Source of the DNA: Coix lacryma-jobi var. lacryma-jobi
Lineage: Eukaryota; Streptophyta; Magnoliopsida; Poales; Poaceae
DNA: 64,000 nucleotides
Reading direction: 5' to 3'
Assembly: GCA_009763385.1 (NCBI GenBank)
Contig: CM019824.1
Coordinates: 157,164,357-157,228,356 of the forward strand
Shown here: positions 57,964 through 64,000 of the stretch, in pieces
Layout of the letters: every line of letters starts with the position of its first letter
Numbering within the stretch: the stretch's first letter is position 1
Program-made: the position numbers and the translations under genes
Notes under the pieces: model-generated
Seen by the model: only the letters and a program-made list of their open reading frames with translations
Databases searched by the model: none
What the model was told of the DNA's origin: nothing

Positions 57964-59226
57964 CCCCAGCGCCGCCACGGCCCTGACCACGACCCCTCTT
58001 AGGCCGTGAGACAACCCCCTTCTCCTCCGCGGGCGCACGTTTTCTCTTTTTTGGCGCATCTTCGCTCGAAGGCGCGGGCCACTCAGGATAAGAAATCCCA
58101 AGCATATCAAACAGTCTGTTAACTCGACCTCCGCTACCCACCGAGCTATGGATAGCCTTAACTTCTAGTGTAGAGACCTTACCAACAAGGTCCTCCGCTC
58201 TCTGTCGTACCCGCATATAAATCACCTCGACACCATCTTCACGTTTGGGAAACTTCTTGAGGACAGCCTCCCAAACCCTGTTCAGCTCAACCTTCGGTTT
58301 CTTCAAACCTTTACCCTCGTACTTGGGGTCATCCTCAACTGCAAACCACACCTGTCTCCGACTAAGGGGCCAAACCTTGGCACAACAATACTCCTCGACT
58401 AAGTCGCGAGCACACTGAGAGCGCGCAACCACCCTTAGACAGTCAACAGCGGCATGCGCCTCGGCGCTCATCTTAGCTTCGGCACTCACGTCACCGAGTG
58501 GCGGAAGCTCGCCGCAAAGCTCGGCGTTACCACTAAGCTTGTAGTAGAACCAAAACTCTTGCCACCCACTGGTCCACTTGTTCTTCTGGTCCTGCACCGG
58601 TAACTCAGATCCAGCGCGGTGGCAAAAGGTGTACACAGCAAACTGACCGAGGCTGGTGTTACCCTCGCCATCCGAAATCTTGCGAGGCTGCATGTGCACA
58701 CGATGAGTTCGAACAAAACCTGAGGAACAACGCCCTGAGAACGGCACGCACAAACATATACTGACATCTTCGTGAAACACGACGGTGTGAGCTGATGAAA
58801 CCGCAAATTGAACCTCTATAGAACCGAAGTCACAAAGGAGTCAACAAGGAAGCGCAGTCCAGCTAAGAAGAACTCCTCAAACACCACAACCTCATCAGCG
58901 TCCGGCTTCGGCACGGTCTCTCCAGCACTGGTCCTCGCCTTTCCATCCTCGATCCAACCTCGCTTGACATAAGCCGCCAACTCCGAACTGCAGACCCGGC
59001 TGAGACCGAACTCAAAAGTCACCCCCTCATCAGCAGCTGGCGGAGAAGCAACACGAGCGGTTTGCTTGGACCTAGCCATCTCTCAAACTAAACTAAAACC
59101 CTCGCTCAACACAATACGCACAAACTTCGCAACTAGACAAAACCAACCTTCGCCACAAGAAATGCGCAGCAGCAGGATGGCTATAGCAAAAGGAGGGCAC
59201 GACTTCAACCCCTCACCAACCCCATC

Positions 59227-59234
59227 TATTTATA
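59227..59234 (-). promoter_or_regulatory. TATA box of the element C antisense gene
   Basis: On the minus strand CTTATAAATAGATGG gives TATAAATA about 150 bases before the MARSKQTAR start codon. Position and sequence parallel the box of element B's antisense gene at 16032. Confidence 0.65.
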
Positions 59235-59437
59235 AGCCGAGAGACGAGCCACCACACCTGACAAAACCGGCATGACAACCGAAATCCACGGCGCAGAAAA
59301 CGAGACGGACCTCAACAGTGCGAACAAGAATACAACGGCCCGACCCAACAGTAGCCGCGGGCGTCGCTGCCAAGGGTCTCGTTTCGTTTCCCATCAAAGA
59401 GCGCTGCTTGGGCCTAAGTACTGTTCTTTAGATCCAA

Positions 59438-59453
59438 GGCAACGAGGGGCTAC
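59438..59453 (+). other. Polypurine tract of element C
   Basis: AGGCAACGAGGGGCTAC lies directly before the LTR start TGTTGGGG. Confidence 0.65.
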
Positions 59454-60103
59454 TGTTGGGGGGAAGAGACCCTCGGCAGTGGCGCCACGCGAGCTGGCAC
59501 AAAGGTGACCCTCGCGCGACCCGCGCTCCCTCGCAAAACTTTCTTCTCTTCGTTTGTTGGACCCTTCGGATCGGGTTTTTTCTAACCTTCGATTGCGGGC
59601 TCGACCTTCGAGTTTCTTTGTGGTTTTTGCAGGTGAATGGGCGCCGAGAACACAGAAAGCGACCCTCGCGCATTTCCTGCGAGGGTACCTTCGCTGAAGA
59701 TGTCGAGCTCAGCAGGCGGCAAACGAGCGCAGGCCTCACGACTGGCGAAGCCGAGAAGTTAACCTTTGCTTTCCTGTGAAGGTGCGTGGGAGCCGAGTGG
59801 CGGTGGACAGGAGGAAGTCGAACTAGGGTTTCCACTTTCTCTATGTTTTTACGATTCTGCCCTTCCGTTGTACAGCGTGAAGGAATCTTTCTTGTACCCT
59901 TTTGTAATTTGGTCAGTATCCCATGGTGTTCCCTATAAATACCAGGGAATGAACAGTGCAACGAGAGGTTTTTTGGGTTGGGAATTGAGCCACAGCATCA
60001 CTGTTCCATTTTTCCTTGTACCCTCGTTTCCGGTTCTGACGATTGGCCACCTTCGCTGCTCCTCTGCACGTGTGCAGAGGTAGGGGCAAGTATGCTTCCA
60101 ACA
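59454..60103 (+). repeat. Right LTR of element C (650 bp)
   Basis: Begins TGTTGGGGGGAAGAGACC, ends GCTTCCAACA; TATA box TATAAATA at 59934-59941. It is markedly diverged from the left LTR, especially in the U3 part. Confidence 0.9.
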
Positions 60104-60105
60104 TC

Positions 60106-60474
60106 GTGTTACCAGAAGAATTGAAACATGGCTCTCTCAGAACAACCCTCGAATCAGATGAACAAAACCAGCTGCTTGATAAAGATTTGCTCGAGGAAAC
60201 GAGATGCAACGCAGTGCACAACCTTCGCAAGTATCAAGAAGAAACCAAAAAATGGAGAGACAAAAAGGTGAGAATCAAAAACTTGAAGAAGGGTGACCTC
60301 GTCCTCATTCGGAAACAAAACGCCAACATGACAGGAAAATTTCAGCCAAAATGGACGGGACCATACCTGATAGTAGAATGAAATCGTCCTGGGTCCTATC
60401 ATCTCTCCGATAGCGAAGGAAACCGCCTGCCTCACACCTGGAATGTTGACGACCTTCGCAAATACTATCCATAG
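60106..60474 (+). pseudogene. Integrase C-terminus, second unit
   Basis: Reads VLPEELKHGSLRTTLESDEQ, KKGDLVLIRKQNA and KFQPKWTGPYLIVE, then a TGA at 60379-60381, and in frame SDSEGNRLPHTWNVDDLRKY to 60474. It is the same protein region as 51800-52168, without the catalytic core. Confidence 0.88.
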
Positions 60475-60764
60475 CGGAGCCTTAGCGAGCTCTCGCAACA
60501 TGTAATTTGTTTTTCATCATTTATCCTTATCAGTACCCGGCTTGTAACCAAAACTAAGGAGCTGCACTCTTTTTCCTTACGAAGGGGCGTAAGGTTTTTT
60601 AATGAGGCAGTATCGAAATCCTTAATACAAGCAACAATCCCCCCCAAAAAAATTCTTTTGTTTTCCATCAACTTCGATAAAAGCAACTCTTCTAAAAAGA
60701 GAGCTTATAATCGATAACTACCAAAGAAGATTGCTTCGAAACACAGACATTTTTGAACCAAACT

Positions 60765-61215
60765 TGTAAAGCAAACTTTACCTCCACCTAAGATAAGGGG
60801 AGGCGTGAAGTCCAAAAAATGCAAGTACCCTCGCAAAAACGCCAGGGGCTTGTAAAGCAAACTTCACCTCCACCTAAGATAAGGGGAGGCGCGAAGTCCA
60901 AAAAATGCAAGTACCCTCGCAGAAACGCCAGGGGTTTGTAAAGCAAACTTCACGTCCACCTAAGATAAGGGGAGGCGCGAAGTCCAAAAAATGCAAGTAC
61001 CCTCGCAAAAACGCTAGGGGCTTGTAAAGCAAAACTTCACCTCCACCTAAGATAAGGGGAGGCGCGAAGTCCAAGAAATGCAAGTACCCTCGCAGAAACG
61101 CCAGGGGCTTGTAAAGCAAACTTCACCTCCACCTAAGATAAGGGGAGGCGCGAAGTCCAAAAAATGCAAGTACCCTCGCAAAATGCCAGGGGCTGACCCC
61201 AGACAAGGGAAGGTG
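60765..61215. repeat. 86-bp tandem array, second unit
   Basis: Five to six units with CCACCTAAGATAAGGGGAGG, TGCAAGTACCCTCGC and CGCCAGGGGCTTGTAAAGC; the first two are exactly 86 bases apart (60765 and 60851). Homologous to the 87-bp array at 52480. Confidence 0.93.
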
Positions 61216-61254
61216 CGAAGTCCCAAAAATTAAAGCAACCCAATCATCACACCT

Positions 61255-62110
61255 AGAACGATATGCGAGCCTCGCAAAAAGGAAAGGGGGGCGTCGATGT
61301 TTTCCTAAAACAACATACAATAAAGCGAGCCTCGCAAAAAGGAAAGGGAGCGTCACAGTTTTTCTAAAACAACATACAATAGCGTTAAGCGAGCCTCGCA
61401 AAAAGGAAAGGGGGCGTCGCTGTTTTCCTAAAAACAGCATTACGTCAACGATACACGAGCCTCGCAAAAAGGAAAGGGGGCGTCGCTGTTTTCCTAAAAC
61501 AGCATACAATAAAGCGAGCCTCGCAAAAAGGAAAGGGGGTGTCGCTGTTTTCCTAAAACAACATACATAAACGTTAAGTGAGCCTCGCAAAAAGGAAAGG
61601 GGGCGTCACAGTTTTTCTAAAACAGCATACAATAGTGTTAAGCGAGCCTCGCAAAAAGGAAAGGGGGCGTCACTGTTTTCCTAAAAACAGCATTACGTCA
61701 ACGATACACGAGCCTCGCAAAAACGAAAGGGGGGCGTCGCTGTTTTCCTAAAACAGCATACAATAAAGCGAGCCTCGCAAAAAGAAAAGGGGGCGTCGCT
61801 GTTTTCCTAAAACAGCATACATAAACGTTAAGTGAGCCTCGCAAAAAGGAAAGGGGGTGTCGCTGTTTTCCTAAAAACAACATTACGTCAACGATACACG
61901 AGCCTCGCAAAAAGGAAAGGGGGGCGTCGCTGTTTTCCTAAAACAGCATACTTAGAATGTTAAGCGAGCCTCGCAAAAAGAAAAGGGGACGTCGCTGTTT
62001 TCTTAAAACAGCATACTTAGAACGTTAAGCGAGTCTCACTAAAAGGTAAGGAGGCGTCACCATTTTTCCAACCATCGTACATACGAGCCTCGCTAAAAGA
62101 AAAAAGAGGG
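61255..62110. repeat. ~60-bp hairpin tandem array, second unit
   Basis: About fourteen units of GCGAGCCTCGCAAAAAGGAA followed by GGGGGCGTCG. Most carry the perfect hairpin GCTGTTTT-CCT-AAAACAGC. Homologous to the array at 53216, but with a different stem sequence. Confidence 0.93.
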
Positions 62111-62299
62111 CGTCGCTGCTCTCCAAAGCATAGTTCTTAAGCGATAAAGTGAACTCCACCATAAAGTCAGCGAAGGTCAAAAAGCCATTCTTTATCAATT
62201 GCCAAAAATGAGCCACAACAGGGCTAAACAATTTTACAACTCCCTCGCACAACTATAAATTCACCACAACATAATATACGTTTTCTGGAAAGTATAAAC

Positions 62300-63666
62300 T
62301 TACAAGGAATCCCCCCCATCCTCAATTAACAATGCATCTTTACAACCCTCGCCTTCAACTTCAAACCCCGCCTCTACCGGGACAATGGGTCCCCACAATA
62401 AAGGAGCTACAGGCACAATTGGCAGCTCCCCGGGCAACACCCTCGCCCTATACTTATATCGACGAGTCACGTCACCACTCTCTAAAGGTTCCTCCTTCGG
62501 AATTAGAAGAGAACCGTCTGGACCCGTTTCAAGGTTACCACGCCCAAACAAATAATCCAGAGCCGTCTTCTCATCAATGTCGTCATCAACAACGGGTTGC
62601 GAAGTAGAGCTAATCAAAAAGCGCGTAGCTTGACGATCCGTATAATCCGCGTCGCGCCAAAAACAGCTCGACCGGCTGTTCTTCAAATCATACCTTCGCA
62701 CCTTAGACCACCAAAAATGCTCAAAGGATAGCGAAGGATGTTTGAGTTTAGCTCGAGCCCATGATTCACTAGTTATAAAAGTATCATGATAGTTTAACGT
62801 GAGAGGCATCACATCAAATACCTCAAGCACGGTTCCATCAGGAACCTGCATCGTCAAACAAGACAAACAAATTCTCAGTGTTTTACATCAACACGTTCCC
62901 TTCGTAAAATTTTACAAAATAACCCTTTTTTACAATCGTCCCCAGTAGCTCACACCTGCTCAGGATCCCCATGCTCCTCCGCCGCAGCCTCGCCAGTTGC
63001 AGCGGCCCCCGCCATTGCTTGGTCAGCAGCAGTTGCTTCGACCTCAGCTGATTCCTCAACAGTAGACACCATTGTGGCAGGGGCCTCTTCGGCCGAGGGA
63101 ACCTCTTCAACAGGAGGAACATCCGCAGAGTTGTGCGCAGGTGCGGCCCTGGAGCAACCAGCAACATCATCAGTCGCAGACGGCGAAGGCATCGCGTCCC
63201 TCCGAGCCTGCAAGAAAAAATGTGGGGGGACACAGAAATGAATACTAACACTTTCTTACATAAATAAACCATAAATTAAAATTTTCTTTCCGATATCACA
63301 AACCTGACGTGTAGCTTCGGCAGCCTCCTCGAAGGCAAGTGCACGGCCTCCACCAGCAATCCAGAATCTGCGAAGCAAGCGCATCGCATAATTTCGAACC
63401 TCCGCGTCATCAACCTTCATTGTACGCACTTCCTCAACCGTCGGGAAAACGTGGCTCGGCTTCCTAATCTTGCGAAGGTGCTCGCAGTCAGCTTGACGAA
63501 GTGTACCGACCATAGCCAAAGCTCTGGCGTAGCCCCAAAAGTCGGCTGCATTACCGACCAATGAGCTAAAAATGTCAAGCTCATTACATAGCCAACCTTC
63601 GAAGGCCTCCGCGTTAGCAGCAGGCAGTGGCTCCCCGGCAGAGCCGCCGGCTTCAGTCAAGCAGGT
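62300..63666 (-). pseudogene. Antisense gene, second unit (3' part only)
   Basis: Three exons match element C: 63304 upward to the LTR insertion (CLTEAGGSAGEPLP, AFEEAAEATRQ), 62956-63207 (the acidic/Ala-rich exon ending EHGDPEQ) and 62300-62845 (VPDGTVLEVFDVMPLTLNYH, WWSKVRRYDLKNSR, ending MLI-type ALLIEDGGDSL). Introns are 63208-63303 and 62846-62955. The reading frames of these exons are open, unlike many parts of the first copy. The N-terminal part is cut off by the LTR at 63667. Confidence 0.75.
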
Positions 63667-64000
63667 TGAAAGGATCAAGATGCCCAAGAGGGGGGGTGAA
63701 TTGGGCTTCTCTAAAACTTCTTGCAAGAATTAAGACCTATCAAGCCCCAATTAACCCCCTAGAGTCTAGAAGTGTGTTTGACAAGAATCAGTCGCACAAA
63801 AGACTATCGCTAAACCATTTCTACTCTAGCATGGCAATTCAACTTATGAAAGAACAAGTAAATGCGGAATTGAATTGCTCAAAGGTAAATGCGTAGTAAA
63901 GAGAGTAGAGATGACACGACGATCTTTTTGCCGAGGTATCGAGGTGTCGGCACCCCCCCCTAGTCCTCGTTGGAGCACTCGCGCAAGGGTATCGCTCCCC
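63667..64000 (-). mobile_element. LTR of the solo-LTR family, inverted, partial
   Basis: Starts TGAAAGGATCAAGATGCCCA, the inverse of the end at 57963, and follows the solo LTR closely in reverse to the window edge. The preceding CAGGT (63662-63666) should be the target duplication. Whether it is a solo LTR or a whole element cannot be seen. Confidence 0.88.

Larger units (their letters stand above)
53942..59079 (-). pseudogene. Antisense spliced gene of element C, interrupted by a solo LTR
   Basis: The minus-strand start MARSKQTARVAS at 59079 lies about 150 bases after a TATA box. The conserved N-terminal part (VVFEEFFLAGLRFLVDSFV, a TAG, then RFNLRFHQLTPSCFTKMSVY, and after a frame change NKWTSGWQEFWFYYKL) resembles the Transposase_28-like proteins of other gypsy elements. 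A basic KKRKRAP/RPKRGRGQGRG stretch follows, then the solo LTR. After it come an acidic Ser/Asp/Glu stretch, a coiled coil (LAEVEEENKDLRRSLENKDV) and AFEEAAEATRQ. Introns 54887-54972 and 54494-54601 join this to exons 54602-54886 and 53942-54493, all in phase 0. The last exon has WWSKVRRYDLKNSR and ends MLIEDGDGSL. Function unknown. One TGA lies near 55642. Confidence 0.78.
45775..60103 (+). mobile_element. Element C: Tat-type Ty3/gypsy retrotransposon (14.3 kb)
   Basis: LTR 45775-46427, primer-binding site, gag, protease, RT, two RNaseH domains and integrase on the plus strand. Then come two tandem-repeat arrays, an antisense gene on the minus strand, a polypurine tract and LTR 59454-60103. 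The two LTRs share ends and landmarks but differ much more than those of element B. A solo LTR (56420-57963) sits in the antisense gene. The left 5-mer is ACTTA; the right LTR is followed not by host DNA but by a second, deleted copy of the interior. Confidence 0.92.
60104..63666 (+). mobile_element. Second, 5'-deleted interior of an element C relative
   Basis: Immediately after the LTR end the sequence enters the C-terminal part of integrase. From there it follows 51800-55340 of element C in order: integrase end, 86-bp array, hairpin array, antisense exons. Leader, gag, protease, RT and most of integrase are missing. At 63667 it is interrupted by another LTR. This looks like a tandem unit that shares the LTR at 59454 and has lost its front. 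Confidence 0.85.

Overview
The window is nuclear DNA from a grass, most likely a panicoid/Andropogoneae species (sorghum, sugarcane or Miscanthus type). This is inferred from the repeat families: Tat-lineage Ty3/gypsy elements with antisense genes, CACTA elements, Stowaway MITEs with CTCCCTCCGTTCC ends, and several copies of the GGCCTTGTTTAG Tourist-like MITE. Almost everything is transposable-element sequence, much of it nested. Only one host gene looks intact: a four-exon KRP/ICK cyclin-dependent kinase inhibitor gene at 34836-36006 (+).

Layout. 1-1491: the promoter end of a minus-strand LTR retrotransposon (LTR 722-1491, start of gag) inserted into the TNP2 transposase pseudogene of a CACTA element (1492-4633). 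4634-5650: a second, one-ended CACTA element. 6101-7167: a Tourist-type MITE split by a foldback MULE with a perfect 9-bp target duplication. 7168-10187: a probable Helitron carrying pieces of host genes (a DHHC palmitoyltransferase exon, an unidentified exon, and the C-terminal ACT-like end of a bHLH factor). 12166-13530: a Pack-MULE with a 9-bp duplication. 13767-29138: element B, a complete 15.4-kb Tat-type LTR retrotransposon on the minus strand, with an intron-containing antisense gene on the plus strand.

29274-34102: MITEs and unassigned DNA. 34836-36006: KRP. 36288-38102: three MITEs. 38713-42580: a 3.9-kb CACTA element with an ATT target duplication, carrying a nested Tourist MITE and a Helitron end. 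43150-43880: a broken PHT1 phosphate-transporter pseudogene. 44876-45330: two abutting MITEs. 45775-60103: element C, a second Tat-type element on the plus strand with tandem-repeat arrays and an antisense gene; a 1.54-kb solo LTR (CCCCA target duplication) interrupts that gene. 60104-63666: a second, 5'-deleted copy of the element C interior. 63667-64000: another LTR of the solo-LTR family, inverted, running off the window.

Elements B and C share one plan: gag-PR-RT-RNaseH-archaeal-type RNaseH-integrase on one strand, then a convergent gene with its own TATA box and spliced introns on the other, the two meeting tail to tail. In element C the antisense protein begins with residues nearly identical to the histone H3 tail, and the tail-to-tail gap holds two tandem arrays whose units form hairpins. 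Many breaks in element B look like homopolymer indels, so part of its apparent decay may be consensus error rather than biology.
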